Shown: positions 44,139 through 56,513 of the stretch, one piece after another | Numbering within the stretch: position 1 is the stretch's first letter | Layout: every line of letters starts with the position of its first letter | Assembly (NCBI GenBank): GCA_900073065.1 | Contig: FJOG01000015.1 | Coordinates: 196,005-260,004 of the forward strand | Direction: 5' to 3' | From: Phialocephala subalpina | Taxonomy: Eukaryota > Ascomycota > Leotiomycetes > Helotiales > Mollisiaceae | Length of the DNA: 64,000 bases | Notes under the pieces: model-generated | The model's database searches: none | What the model saw: the letters and a program-made list of their open reading frames with translations, nothing else | What the model was told of the DNA's origin: nothing | Made by a program: the position numbers and the translations under genes

Positions 44139-45492
44139 ATGCCAGAGCCATCAACCAAGAAACCATTCACAATTGCCATCATAGGAGGCGGGCTAGCAGG
44201 ACTTCTTCTCGCCATCGGTCTTACCACACGAGGTGTCCCAGTTCACATCTATGAAGCTGCGCCTGCCTTCGCAGAAACTAGCGCGGGCATAGGATTTGGC
44301 CCAAATGCGGTACGAGCGATGACAATGCTCGATCCCAGAATTCGCATTGCTTACGACAAGTTGAAAACGGAGAACAGATGGGAGGGCAAACGAAACACAT
44401 GGTTTGATTTTCGACTGGGCTGGGGGGAAGTTCCTGAATTCGTGGCGGAGTTGAAGATGGATGGCAATGAAGGGGGCGGGAATGTTCTTCGCGCGAGGTT
44501 TATGGAGGCTCTGGTCGCCTTGCTACCAGAGGGATGTGCGGGCTTTGGAAAGATTTTGACTGAATTGGAAGAATGCAAGAATCATGTGAAGTTGACCTTT
44601 AGCGACAAGACAACGGAGCTCGCCGATGCAGTTGTTGGTTGCGATGGAATACGATCTGTGGTGCGCGAACTGCTTCTTGGGAAGGACGATCAAGCAAGCA
44701 GAGCGATCTTCTCCGGCATGTACTGCTACAGGGGATTGTTGGATATGCAGGCTGCAATTGATGCTGTTGGGGGAGAGTTGTCGTTGAACAGTCAAGTATA
44801 CATGGGAAAGGATGGAGATGTGGTGACCTATCCAATCGAGCAAGGTTCGGTGCTGAATGTTGTCGCTTTTCAGAAGCATAAAGATAATGACTGGAAGTAT
44901 TCGAAGTGGGTTGCTGACAGCTCTCATGAAGACTTGATGAAAGACTTCGAAGAATTTGGAGAGGTTCCCAAGAAGATCCTCAAGGTGAGAGTCACCGTTG
45001 ACCACAGAAATCACGTCCTTGCAAGTATGCTAACCAAAGACATGAGTATAGTTGCTCGACAAAACAGAGATCTGGGCTCTCTTCGACATGCCGAATGCAG
45101 CACGATATTCTTCAAAGCTCGTTGCTTTGCTTGGTGATGCCGCACATGCGAGCACATCCCATGCCGGTGCTGGTGCCGGAATGGCTGTCGAAGACGCGCT
45201 TGTACTTTCTGAGCTCATTTCAGATGCTCGAGTCAATATAATTCTCGACCTTCCGGCAGTGTTTGCTGTTTATGACTTGGCAAGGAGGCCACGCACGCAA
45301 AAGCTGGTGCAGTATAGCAGGGAAAGCGGCATGTTATTTCAACTCAGGAAACCAGGAGCTGGGGGTGATATCGAAAAGATCAAGGTGGAGTTGAAAGATA
45401 GACAGAAATGGATCTGGGACATTGATATTGAGGAACACTTGAAGGATGCAGAGGCTGGACTCGGCCTTAGCCTCCGCAAAAGCTCAGAGTAG
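44139..45492 (+). CDS. FAD-dependent monooxygenase, salicylate hydroxylase-like
   Basis: Exons 44139-44984 and 45052-45492, with an in-phase 67-bp intron carrying TGCTAAC, encode 428 residues. The class A flavoprotein hydroxylase motifs are complete: the dinucleotide-binding G-x-G-x2-G at residues 16-21 (IIGGGLAGLLLAIGL), the DG motif (VVGCDGIRSVVREL) and the GD motif at about 310 (LLGDAAHASTSHAGAGAGMA). NAD(P)H-dependent hydroxylation of an aromatic substrate is expected from the family, as in salicylate 1-monooxygenase or fungal phytoalexin-detoxifying enzymes. There is no targeting signal, so it is probably cytosolic. Neighbours are a DUF300 membrane protein, a hydrolase and, further off, a Zn2Cys6 regulator, which fits a detoxification or catabolic role. 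The substrate is unknown. Confidence 0.9.
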
Positions 45493-45998
45493 AATGACCG
45501 GAATTTCCACTCATACATAAGTACCCACGCATCTGATCCTTCAAACCAGAAAACAACTGTGATCGCGGATCTTAGAAATTGAAATGATTTTCAATTCGGA
45601 ATCTCGCGTACTGCCTCGCCGGCTATTCCCAAATGTGGCCAAGCGCCAGTTGGTCAAAATGTCTTTTACTAGATCTACAGTGGCACAGTGCATATTCCTA
45701 TTATGTCAGCAGCCCCCCCTGAAAGTATTGTCAGCTGCTAGTTTCGAATCGCATTCCCAAAATGGCTACCCTTCCACACCGGCGTAGCCGCTTTTGAACG
45801 CACGTGTTTCCTTTGTGCCTGAGAGAACTTGTAATTATTTGGATCGGTTTTCTCTTAAATATATATAAGAGTCAGGAGTCCTACCTCCATCATGCAATAT
45901 AACCTCCATTGGCATCGCCTCTTTCGAAAGTCTCAACAATCCACCGATAATCGAATCCGCTGCCATCCTCATATCCAGATCAGACACCATCTGGCACA

Positions 45999-47349
45999 AT
46001 GAATCTCATCTTTAGCACCATCTATGTGTGCGCCATCAGCTTAATTCACGTCAGTTTCTAGAACAGCTTCTCTATCACCTGAATGAAATCTAATGTACTC
46101 ATAGGTCGCTTGTGCTGCAAATAGCACTTCGAACTTCACGGAGGTACAGCTCAGCACGGATTCGGACTTTCACTTCGAAATTCTCCGAGATGTCGCAGCC
46201 GGCTCTTACGGGCATGCAGATGTTGGAGAGGTCCTTACTGCCGCGAATTCGATCGTGCCTGGTGACTTTGAGAGCTTTTACAGAGCCTTCAATACCTTGG
46301 CAAACAGTGTCTATGACGTAGCCCTGAAGATTGATGTGAAGAAGTTCCCTATCTCTGCCCGTGATACATTTTTCCGGGCTTCAACGTACTTCCGTTCTGC
46401 CGACTTCTATCTTCATGGAAATCAGTCCGACCCTCGAATCTACTCACTATGGGCTCAACAGATTGCCGCCTTTGACTCAGCAATGGCACTGCTCTCCATC
46501 CCTGGAAAGCGCGTCAACATTACTACACCTAACGGTTTCTATGTCCCCGCAATCTGGTACACACCAGCTGGACCGAAAGTACGCAGACCGACAGTCATCA
46601 TTGGAGGCGGATATGACGGTGGTCAAGAAGAGCTTTTGCCCCAGATGGGCATCAATGCATTGGAACGAGGATGGAATGTCCTCACCTACGAAGGACCTGG
46701 TCAAGCGAGCGTAGTGCGGTACCAACACCTTGGTTTCATCTTTGAGTGGGAGAAGGTCGTCACACCGGTCGTCGACTATCTTTACGCTCTTGATGTCGTT
46801 GATTCTTCTGCTATCGCTTTAGTTGGACTTTCATTCGGCGGGATACTGGCCCCGCGCGCCTCCGCATTCGAGCGGCGGCTAGCAGCAACTTTGGCTCTCG
46901 ATGGTCTCTACGAATTTGGGGCCTTGTTTCTCAAGCAGTTCCCTGATAAGCTGGTTACAATCTTCAATTCCGGCAACAGCATACAGTTTGACAATGCCGT
47001 CAGCCAAGCAATGACAAGCTCGCTTGTTACCACAGAGTTCAAATGGACTGTTGACCAAGGAATGTGGGCTTTCAATACGACTTCTCCGTTCGATTGGATG
47101 ACTCAACTTCAAGCATACACTTTGGTGGATGTCGTAGACAAGATTCCTGGGCCAATGTTCGTAGCCGACTCAGCGACCGACACGTTTTTTACTGGAGATG
47201 GAGCGGTCCTGGCCTCTAAATTGGGCAACCGATCAACCTACTATGAGTTCGATGTTGCCTCTGGTGTTGGCCATGCAGGTGTTGGTGGATATCGTATGCA
47301 GTGTCAGGTGGCATTTGACTGGCTCCAAGGTATCTTCGACAAGTGCTGA
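45999..47349 (+). CDS. Secretory-pathway alpha/beta hydrolase
   Basis: Exon 1 is 45999-46049 and exon 2 is 46105-47349, giving 431 residues. The start was set by the short first exon, which supplies a hydrophobic leader (MNLIFSTIYVCAISLIH) joined to VACAANSTSNFT, so the protein is probably secreted. Catalytic features: oxyanion-region IIGGGYDGGQEE, a nucleophile elbow G-L-S-F-G-G with Ser at about residue 260, an acid in VADSATDTFF and His in GVGHAG. The N-terminal helical cap (DTFFRASTYFRSADFYL) resembles 2,6-dihydroxypseudooxynicotine hydrolase-like and FrsA-like enzymes, which cut C-C or ester bonds. It may act with the adjacent monooxygenase, by position only. Confidence 0.85.
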
Positions 47350-47850
47350 ACAAGGAAGGAAAGGACAGGACTTAGTGGCTCAAGGTTAGGATATTGGTTG
47401 TATGGCATAGTCTTCTAGACTGTGTATGAGTAGATAAATGAATAGATTTTCTTTGAAGACAAGCTTTGCTTGTGAAGAACAGTTCTGCGACAATTCCCAT
47501 CATCTCTCTTGGCCTTGAGTTTGCTTGACGAACCCCTAAGTTTAACCATCATCGCCAAGCACAAAATACAATTCCAATTTCTTACTTTATTAAAGACAGC
47601 TATTACGCTTGAAGCAGTCGAATAGTGCCTGAATCATGTTTAGAGCCAGAGATATCGAGCTAGAATGCTATGCGATTAGCAATAATATTAATTAGGTTTA
47701 AAGTTCAAATAATCAGAGTTGCCAGCCTTCCTTGGAGATCTAAAAGTCTAGGATGGGCTGAGATACTTCGCTCGATTTGGCGTTACTATCCAGGCGGCAA
47801 GAGAAGCTGGCCATGAATGTCTTAGGTGAGGATGGGAGATCGACACCGCT
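47350..47850. other. Intergenic DNA between the hydrolase gene and the amidohydrolase relic
   Basis: The region is moderately AT-rich with no reading frame of note. A short TTAATTAGGTTTAAA-like patch lies near 47.69 kb. Confidence 0.35.
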
Positions 47851-47852
47851 GC

Positions 47853-48203
47853 TCATGATTCCCCGCACCCATATGGAGGTGCGAAGAACCAAGTGGAATG
47901 CACGTTCACTGCATCATTCAATATGTAAATAAGCTTCCTAGCTGCATGAGCGACGCTCAACTGCCCCGCTCTCCGTGCCCTAGCGACGATTGTATTGACG
48001 ACTTCTTGACTTGGCCCCGGAATATTAGCCACGACTTTGATGTAGTCCGCCCCTTCTGCCACTCGCGCTGCAACGAAGCCTACAGCCAGGCCTGTATTGT
48101 CGATGAGACTTTCTTTGGTGATGTGAGGAAATCGACTGTGAATGCTGCCGGTGCTGGTTGCAAAGTTACCAGCTGAGCGAATATCTGCAAGTCCTTTCTG
48201 ACC
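47853..48203 (-). pseudogene. Truncated metal-dependent amidohydrolase
   Basis: The minus strand from 48203 reads GQKGLADIRSAGNFA, then GLAVGFVAARVAEGADYIKVV, IPGPSQEVVNTIVARARRAGQLSVAHAA, which matches the central barrel of imidazolonepropionase-like amidohydrolases up to the metal-binding His of V-A-H-A. After that the sequence turns to unrelated residues and stops at 47853, so the later His and Asp metal ligands are missing. Upstream, 48204-48470 shows no clean continuation in the same frame, although other frames hold protein-like pieces. It looks like an internal remnant of an enzyme that may once have belonged with the neighbouring monooxygenase and hydrolase. Confidence 0.65.
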
Positions 48204-48774
48204 TCGGACAGCACTTCGAACTGACGGAGCATGGCGTCTTCGCGAAAGGGTCGTGGGATGAATGGTCTGAGGAAGATCTGAAGGGAGAGGGATGTGAGTC
48301 GGCAGCTACGCAAATAAGTGTCAAGAGGCTTATCGACGATGGGTCAGGGAAGAGAACGACAGTCTCAAACCCTGCTCCAGTTCAGTATCAATGGCACGAA
48401 ATAATACACCTGAAGGAAAGACATAGCCGGAGAAGTACCGCTCCATGACTTCTCAAGTCTCTAAAGGACCCCAGCTCATTTCTCGCTCTTTCTGCTAAAC
48501 ATCAAATGAGCTGAGAAAGGAATATGTGAATCTAGTTGCTATATACTTGGGTATCAGCGAGTCTATCTAAAACGCAGAGGGGAAAATAAAAAGAAGAGAT
48601 ATCTAAACCAATATCCCATACCACCTCCAAATATTTACAGTGTTCCCACACCAAGACGAACATTTCGATCCCAGAAAGTCACCTTCACCTGGACACCAAG
48701 TCGCCAATCACGTCGATGACCTCCACCTCAGCACCATCGCAACCTCTCAAGCCTAAACCAGCTGGGTCCCTCTA

Positions 48775-51700
48775 TCAACTCTCCTTCTTTGCCCTCGCTC
48801 TCTCAGCCTCTCGCTCCTGCCACAAATCCACCTCCGTCGGCCAGCATCTCCTCCTCACAACCTCGACTGTAACCTCAATCGTTAACAACGCCGCAACAAC
48901 AATGGCCAGCGTCGCCCACCAACTCAGATCCAGGCCAAAATGATTGATGAATGCATCGCGAACGTAGTACGGACCAGGGGAGCGAACGTAGACGATCGAG
49001 AGAAGGAGGTTGAACGCCCACCAGCCCGCGATCGTGGCCAGAAGGGCTGCAACGGGGATCCATGTCAAATGGTGGTACGAGAGGAATCTGCCAATTGTCA
49101 GTACATTAAACATTTGGGAATTCATAAATGCGGGGTAAGTGCGGGGTAATGAAGTGGAAAACATACAGCAGCTTGGTGTTGATAAACACCACACAAATCG
49201 AAAATAGTAAATCCCCAAAAGCCCACAAGCCCTGATCATTCCTCATCATATCCCCTCCATAAAGTCCATACGCCATAAAATAAGCGATGACTGCTTCAAA
49301 CGCCGCCATCCCCATCCACCAAATATAACTCCTCAAATTAAACTCTCTAGCATCCTGCCCAACCCGATACAACTCCGGCCTCTCAAGCAAGATCTCCGCA
49401 CTCAAATCCTTCTCCCAAATCCCCGGCACAATCACGCAAAGAGACGTAAACAACGTATTCCAAACCGTCAAACTAACACTCTCAAAAAGACTTGTGCCTG
49501 TATATCCATTCCATCTCTGATACAGACATTGGATGCTATAAAACAACATCTCTTTCCAAAATGTATACAGGATGAATTTGGCGGTGCGGATGTAGTTCCA
49601 GTGTCCATGGACTAGGAGGAGGCGGGCAAGAAAGCGGAATTGCGCGATGGAAAAGTCGGCTACGCGGGCGGCTTGGAGGCCTTCTTTGCCGGAGATGCCG
49701 ATCCCGACGTGGGCTTCTGTTATCATTGCAATGTCGTTGCCGCCGTCGCCGATGGCGAGAGTTAGCTTATCTGGCTGGAGCTGGCGGATGGACCTGACCA
49801 TGGAAGCTTTTTGGGAGGGGGAGGCACGACAGACGATTACGGAGCGTGCGGAGAGGAGGAAGGAGTAGAATGTCGCTGCTAGGGGCTGGTTGTTTTCGAC
49901 TGACATGAGGGTTTGGCCATCGATGACAATCACGAAGTGGGACATTGTGGAGGTGGCAAGTTCTGAGATGGCGGAGGTGATTTGGGCATCGATCGGTGAC
50001 AAGTTCTCATCGTCAAGGATGATGAATTTCGAGTCAGGTTTGCAGATGTGTGCTGAGTGGGCAATGTTGATAGCTGTCTCGCGCTTGTCTCCCGTAAGCA
50101 TCCAGATCTTGATGTTCGCCTTCTGCAATCTCTTAATAGTCTTTGGAACACCTTTTTGAAGCTTGTCCTCAATGGCTGTTGCTCCTCCGAGTGTGAGGTC
50201 TTTCTCAACGAGTTCCCCTGCTGCGTCAATCATATCTTGACGGTTCGAGAGGCTTGTTGTCGCTGCGTGGTAGATTGAAGACCAACTACCATATTCAGAC
50301 TCGTCGATGAAGCGATGACCGTAGACCAATGTTCGTAGACCTTCGGATGCGAAGTAGTCAATGTGCTCATGGCAGCGCTTGAAGACTTCCTCCCCATCCA
50401 ATTCATATAGGACATCTTCCGTCCCCGTAGCTTGATTCAAAGGAGTAGCTCTAGATCTATGTCTGAATCTAGGTTGCATGATCGAGTCTGCACCCTTGCA
50501 GAAGAGACAAATCCGACCATCTGGAAACCTAACAACGATCGACATTCGTTTCCGATTTGTGCTGAACTCTATGACGTCGAGAATCTGATAGGTTTCAGGC
50601 ATAGTGTCCGCGCTCTCAGCAGAAGGCACACTCAAAGTGATTGAGTGCTCGTCACGTGCACGGACAACATATCCCAGGTCTCTTGCTGCCTCGACGAGAG
50701 CCTGCTCATCTGGAGACGCCGCTTGAAAGCTAAGTTTTCCATCACTGTTTACTTCTGGGAAGCAGGTGTGGCATAGAGCTAGAGACAACAGAAACATTCT
50801 GACTTTGTCGGTGTACTCGGGGTTTGGATAAGCTCGAAGGTGCTGTTGGACATCGGTTATATCTCTTTCATAGTTTGTTGCAGAAGGTGAGGGCTGGATG
50901 ATGTCAGAGGCTGTGGGATTCGGGCTTCTTGAGCGTGACCTGATGTTGGCATATTCGGGTGAAGACGTCTTCAAGGTCGCTCTGTCCGTGGCACGGATCT
51001 CTTCCTGCGACAAAGTCTCTCTCTCTTTGCTCCTCGAGCCTGAACCCCGTTCATCGGGCTCAATATCTGCATTATGCACCCAGATCCTGCCCGCAACACT
51101 CATCTTCCGAAACCGCATCACATTCTCCGTCAACGTCCCCGTTTTGTCTGAGAAAATATAGCTGATCTGGCCTAAATTCTCATAAATCGTCTGCGTATTC
51201 GAGACAAAAGGCGTGTTCGAGACCTCATCATACATCTCCACATCTTGTAGAAGCCAGAACTGACAGAACTTGACGATCTCCAGACTGACGTACAAAGCCA
51301 GTGGGATGAGATTGTTGTACATGATTGCAAAGGCAATGAAAATGTCCGCGAATCTGATATGTGAGTCGGCCAGGTACCAGGCTTTCCGTTCATAGACCTT
51401 AGTCCAGATCAGATAGCCTGCAGAACATCCGATGGAGAGCAGGATGACGAGGGCAGCGAGGTAGAACACCACGTGATTTGTCATCTTTTGGATAGCTGGA
51501 GCTTTAGCTTGTGGGTTCTTGTTGGCGTTCATGCGGATCTTGCATTCTTCGCCAGTGTTGATGGCCATTCCGATAGCTCTTGTCGTATTTCGAAGAGTAC
51601 TTCCTCGATAGATGACGTTCGCCAAGGTCAGAGGTACGGTCTCGCCATCCACTGTCACTTTGCCGTTGAATTCGTAAAGGTCAAGGTTCGGATCTTCGAC

Positions 51701-52957
51701 GACGAAGTGCGCGCGGCAGGTTGAGATGTCGGTCAGACTCGAACATCGTTTGGCGAGGATACTGGGAGGTTGTCTGCTTTTCAGGTTCGTTTCACCGTCG
51801 AGAGCCATCGTTTCGACGTACGCGACACCATTTCGTCCTTCGGCTGAGAGAAGCACGATATCGGCAGGGACTTGCTCGTCTCTACAAAGTTCAATGATAT
51901 CTCCAACGCGAAGATCAACCCATCTGACCACTGCCCAGTGGTTGGAATCGGGTTCCTCAGAGTTCACTGTTGTCGATGTCGCCGAGAACTCTTTCCCGTA
52001 TGGAGTAGCTGGAGCAGTCTCAAGAATGACTTCCTCATCGCGCTTTCGATACCTGGAGCGAATATTAGACCAGTAAGCTTTCACGAGTCCTCGGATAGAA
52101 AGGTCGACCAAGGTTTGTGTGCCACCGGGTCTGTATCCGAGGAGAACACGTGCTGGTCTCCGATTCTCAGTCTTATCGAGACGATATCGGCGGAAGTCGT
52201 CGTATCCCTCTCTCAAGATACTGAAACTGAGGAAGAACAGAAGTGGTAGGATGGTTGTGTATGTTCCTGTAGTACTCAGACCTGGTATCAATTGAATTAT
52301 GCCCGTGACCAGGAAGTAGAAATTCGCAAGCTTCGTGAATTGGAACCATAGTTGAGCAGGAAAAAAGCTCAAGATCGTATACCGGCTGCTCCGGATATGA
52401 TTGTCGATGTATGGATGTCCTCTTCGTTCATCAATTAGTGGGGTGTTTCTCGAGGCATCAAGCTCGATGTGTCGTCCGTCTTTGCTAGGAGCTAATGGTC
52501 GCTGTCGAAGGATACCATGCAGAATGTACTCTTTGTACCATGAACTGGCCTTTTGGATGACTTGATGTTGGTGCCATTGCGCCCATGAGTTGTAGTTGAT
52601 GACTGTAAATGCTCTCGGTGGTGTCGCATTCCCGCGTTCAAGAACACATGAGCCTACTTCAGTGGCGACCTCTTTCTCATCGGATCTTTCGCCTGCGACT
52701 GCTAGATCCGTTCCGCTCCGCTTTCCTTCGCCTCCAGAATAATCTCTGGTTCCCAACTCCTCTGCCAGCTCTATCTCATCTGGATACGACAAGGTTCGCT
52801 TCCTCTTTGAGAAAAAGGCCGTTCTAGAAGTTGAGGAATCAACTCTTTGTCTTCCCATCGATATCTCTGGTCTTGCAAAATCTAAAGATTCCCAATCACC
52901 CCTCTCGAGATCATTCCTCGGTGAGCCTGTGCTCTGTTCATTCGCCCCTCCCATCAT
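48775..52957 (-). CDS. P4-type ATPase, phospholipid flippase (Dnf3-like)
   Basis: Exon 1 is 52957-49167 and exon 2 is 49087-48775 (79-bp intron), giving about 1367 residues. ATG 52957 is the first real ATG of the frame; ATG 52954 follows at once. P-type motifs are intact: actuator DGET (MALDGETNLKSRQP), phosphorylation loop IFSDKTGTLTENVM, KGADSIM, MLTGDKRETAINI and GDGGNDIAMI. The P4-specific helix-4 segment is LIPLALYVSLEIVK in place of the cation-pump PEGL. ANFYFLVTGIIQLIPGLSTTGTYTT in the first helices resembles the Dnf3 group more than Drs2 or Neo1. Family role: moving aminophospholipids or lyso-lipids to the cytosolic leaflet of Golgi and plasma membranes, with a Cdc50-type partner. The second exon supplies the last helices and a charged tail. 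Confidence 0.93.
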
Positions 52958-54109
52958 TATTGGTGTTGCACAACTCGGCAGCACGGTTGCAGCGCTCAAA
53001 ATGCGATCCAAGACACCGTGCTTGAGATCGTTGAACAAATTTCCTTCTTTCGTTCCCGCTTTCGGAATTTATAATCGCCATCATCTTCCGTGCGGTGATT
53101 CAGGAAGACACAATGTTCGAATGATCGATGTCAGAAACTCCATTCATACTTGCACAATCATATGGCCGCAATATATCTTAAAGCGAATGTTGTCTTGATA
53201 GACCAATCACGATCTCGTGTAAATCCACGGGCGCTGTCTTGTAATTGCACGGGCTACAGGCAGTGGTCGTTTCGCGAAAGAACGCAAATTCCCAGAATAA
53301 CGAGTGTGGACGGGAATCGAATTGGATTGATGATACGTTCGAGCAATGTGGGAAAGAGGAAGTGACGACAACAAGTATTTTCAAGATAAGATCATGACAT
53401 GACTAAAATACGAGGCCCATATTTATCTGATCGAGGGGGCTGGGGCTCCGCGACATCCGGACAACCTCACGTGAAGACTCGATTTCAACGAATGAATCTG
53501 TGAACTCTGTGAAAGCCTTGTGCTGATAGATCTTGCAATTAGAGCTCAGAGCATTAGATGGAGACCAGCGCGAAAGACTCGATCCGCAGCATTCTTTGTT
53601 GTGACCATGGTCACGTGAGCTGTTGAGCAATATTCGAATCTTCGAAGTAATTTGAGCAATGGAAGGCCAAATACACAGCGGGCGATCAATAATGATAGAT
53701 ACATATAGGTAAGACAATGGATATGCATGAAGATGGAAACTCAAAGTGGTCCCGGTGAACCCGCAACGCGTCGCGTGAAGTGGAGCAGTCAAACTTTAAC
53801 TCTGAAAGGCAAGTAAAAGCACGGCATCATGAGAACGAGTAGAACAGAATATACCCCATCAGTTAGTCGAAGAAAAGAGAATAAAAAGAATACGCGAAGC
53901 CAAAATAGTGAGAAGAAGGATGGATGATGTTGACAGCCCTCGGCCGCGAGGTTTTGGGAAGCCACCACACTGACCTAGTGTGTTTCGCTTAGCCGTCAAT
54001 CATCTCTTACCTCTCGAAACTCTGTTTCTTCCTTCACCTCACTCACCCATCGACTCTCATCAAGACCTCAACTTGCAACACACGAGCGAGTCTAGCCTCA
54101 TATGCCTTC
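52958..54109. promoter_or_regulatory. Divergent intergenic region between the flippase and regulator genes
   Basis: This 1.15-kb region separates two outward-facing starts and must hold both promoters. Short frames lack motifs. Several CACGTGA/TCACGTGA words (near 53470 and 53612) are possible bHLH sites, but such words are common in this window. Confidence 0.35.
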
Positions 54110-56234
54110 GTGATGAACGCCAACGGGCCTGGCACTCTAGCTGCTGAGAGTCCACATCAGGCACGTTTGCGGGCTTGTGCTACCTGCTCGCGAGCAAAAG
54201 CAAAATGCGTTTCCGGGGGTGATATTGCTGGCAAGTGTCAAAGGTGCAATATGCCTCCTTACTGTTTGATACCCGTACTAATCCATACAGATGCTCTAGA
54301 CTCAACAAGCCATGCGAGGCTCCTCCATCACGTGCTCGAGCAGCACCGAAGAAACGAGCACCACTTCAGACCAGGTAACGTGCATTTGGGATGCTTGTGA
54401 GACATTGAGCTCACACAATCGCAGTCGTGTCTCGAAAAATCAGGTAGCAGTTCTTGAAGAGAAACTAGATGGCCTCGTCTACCTTCTCAAAGCCACAAAA
54501 GAGTCTGGGACATCAGCCATGGTCACTCCCCCTCAATCCCGCCACGCTCCAACCACTTCGACGCCTTCTCAGGGCGCCGAAGAAGTTCCAACTGATCCCG
54601 AAGCTGAAGTCTGGGATGAGAGACTTCACAATGGCGGCAGCATCCAGCAACGATTCGCACTTCCTCCTGTGGATCCGTTGCCGATGCAGCCGTTCTTGAC
54701 GATGGCCAAGGAATACCCACTGCCAGATTTCGACCTTGGTTCCGAGGATCCAGATGTTCTACTAAACATATTCAGGCACGAAATGAAGGCATCCTTTCCT
54801 TTCATCACTACTCCCGATCACGTGAGCGCACAAGAGCTTCGTCGAACTAGGCCAGCATTCTTCACCACGATCATGGCGGTGACCACAAGAGTCACGTCTC
54901 AGCAGAAAGTCATTTCTGCTGTGGTCATGAAGCAACTTGCAGAGCGGATTGTGACGGACGGGGAGAGGAACTTAGATCTGCTCTTGGCTACACTCACTTA
55001 TTCTGCTTGGTACGTGTGACAGGACTTCTCCCTTCTCTTTGAGGCTGACTCTTATTGAAGGTGCTACTATTACTTCCTCAATCACACCCAATTCACGGTG
55101 TTGCTATCTTTGACCACGACCTTAGTGGCAGATATGAGACTGAACCGACCTGCGCCAAAATACGGATCGGAAGCGCGTATTGCTGCACTACAAATTTCTC
55201 GCGGATACCCGCCATTACCAAGCCTAGAAAAGACCCCAGAAACGCATCGCGCCCTACTCGGCTACTGGTACCTGAATTCTATGTCCGTGATGCCCCTGCG
55301 GGATAATTCATTGAGCTGACCGTTGCAGAATTTCCGGTTTCTTCCATAAACTCGAAACTATCCCATGGACCGACCACCTTGAATCGTCTTGTCAGACTCT
55401 GGCAACCTCACTCGATGCAGACGACAAGTCGGCAGCAACTTTGATCAGACTTCAATTGGTCTCTGAGAGGATCAATCAAAGCCCATGGCATGGGAAAGTA
55501 TTTTCGAGCTCTCCTGGGCCCCCAGCACTGTACATTCACTCTCTAAAACAACAGCTTCACGATTTGAAGACGACACTGAACGCAGAGCTTGAAGGAAACT
55601 GTGAGTACTTTGTTTGATTTGATACTACACTATGACCATAGTTGACGCATTCCTGGTAGTCTGCATTCCCTTGGCCTACTGGCATGCCGAGATCTCGTTG
55701 TACAAAATCGGTCTCTCGAAATCGCCCTTGCTCTGCGACTTCCTTGGTCACGACTTTGATCGACTTGAGTGCCTTCACTCTTGCCTTCAAGCTGTCAAAT
55801 CATTCTTTGATACATGGCTCAGCATTCCTACCTCCATGTGCCACTGCCTGAGTGTACCCATGATCACGCACTTCACTTGGAGTCTCGGGGTTCTGCAACT
55901 ACTGGCAACGTTTAATCATCCGGATTGGAATCTTGAATGGGCACGAGAAAAGATAAGCTTCACAGACATACTGGACAAGCATGCCAAAAAGTTCGCTGAA
56001 GCCAAAACAGTCCTAGGCCTGGATCCACATACTGCGATCGGAGAAGACATATTTTCGCACAGCGCACGGAGGATGGCGTGGATGAAATCATACTTCGAGA
56101 CGGACGGGGCTCATGCGCGATTGAACCCACTTCCCCCCTGTTTGATGCCAGTTGACGCACCGGAATTCCCACAAGGCATCGATATGGATTTCATGGATGA
56201 CGAATGGATGCGTGATATGCTGGAACTGTGGTGA
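54110..56234 (+). CDS. Zn2Cys6 transcription factor (six exons)
   Basis: Exons 54110-54243, 54291-54374, 54425-55009, 55061-55282, 55329-55600 and 55642-56234 encode about 629 residues. The zinc cluster is RACATCSRAKAKC, KCQR, then CSRLNKPCEAP: C-x2-C-x6-C-x9-C-x2-C-x6-C. The first intron (47 bp, TACTAAT branch site) splits it between the fourth and fifth cysteines. A helix that could dimerise follows (VAVLEEKLDGLVYLLKAT). The body resembles War1/LepB-like regulators: FRHEMKASFPFITTP, TYSAWCYYYFLNHTQF, ALLGYWYLNSIISGFFHKLE and a C-terminal acidic peptide (MDFMDDEWMRDMLELW) that could activate transcription. The gene lies 280 bp upstream of a drug/toxin exporter on the same strand, so control of that exporter is a sensible guess. 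Exon 4 ends at an unusual donor, GTCCGT. Confidence 0.88.
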
Positions 56235-56513
56235 GGGCGGACCGGACTTTCAGAGATATTTCCCGGTCGAACGGGACAGGAGCATTTTCAACCAAAATCC
56301 CGACTCCGTTCCCGTTCGAGCCAATCACAGCACGCGATTCTAGGCTGCACCGGACGCATTGAAAATGTCAATATCCGGAGTAAACAGTTTAAAAAGATTG
56401 ATTCCTTCTTTTGCGTGGCGTTCGATACAAGTCGCATCACTCTTTCTGTGTTCTGTCAATCCAATTCAAGACAAGAACGCGGCACTCTTCGACGTTGACG
56501 ATCTTACGCGACG

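Noticed and set aside
44351..45014. Minus-strand frames opposite the monooxygenase
   Set aside because: They are shadows of a gene whose flavin motifs are complete on the plus strand.
49106..49166. Extension of the flippase reading frame past the exon 1 donor
   Set aside because: It reads through intron sequence to a stop; splicing at 49167 to 49087 supplies the expected last helices.
52958..53038. Upstream extension of the flippase start
   Set aside because: The frame extends but begins with TTG; ATG 52957 is the first proper start and in good position.
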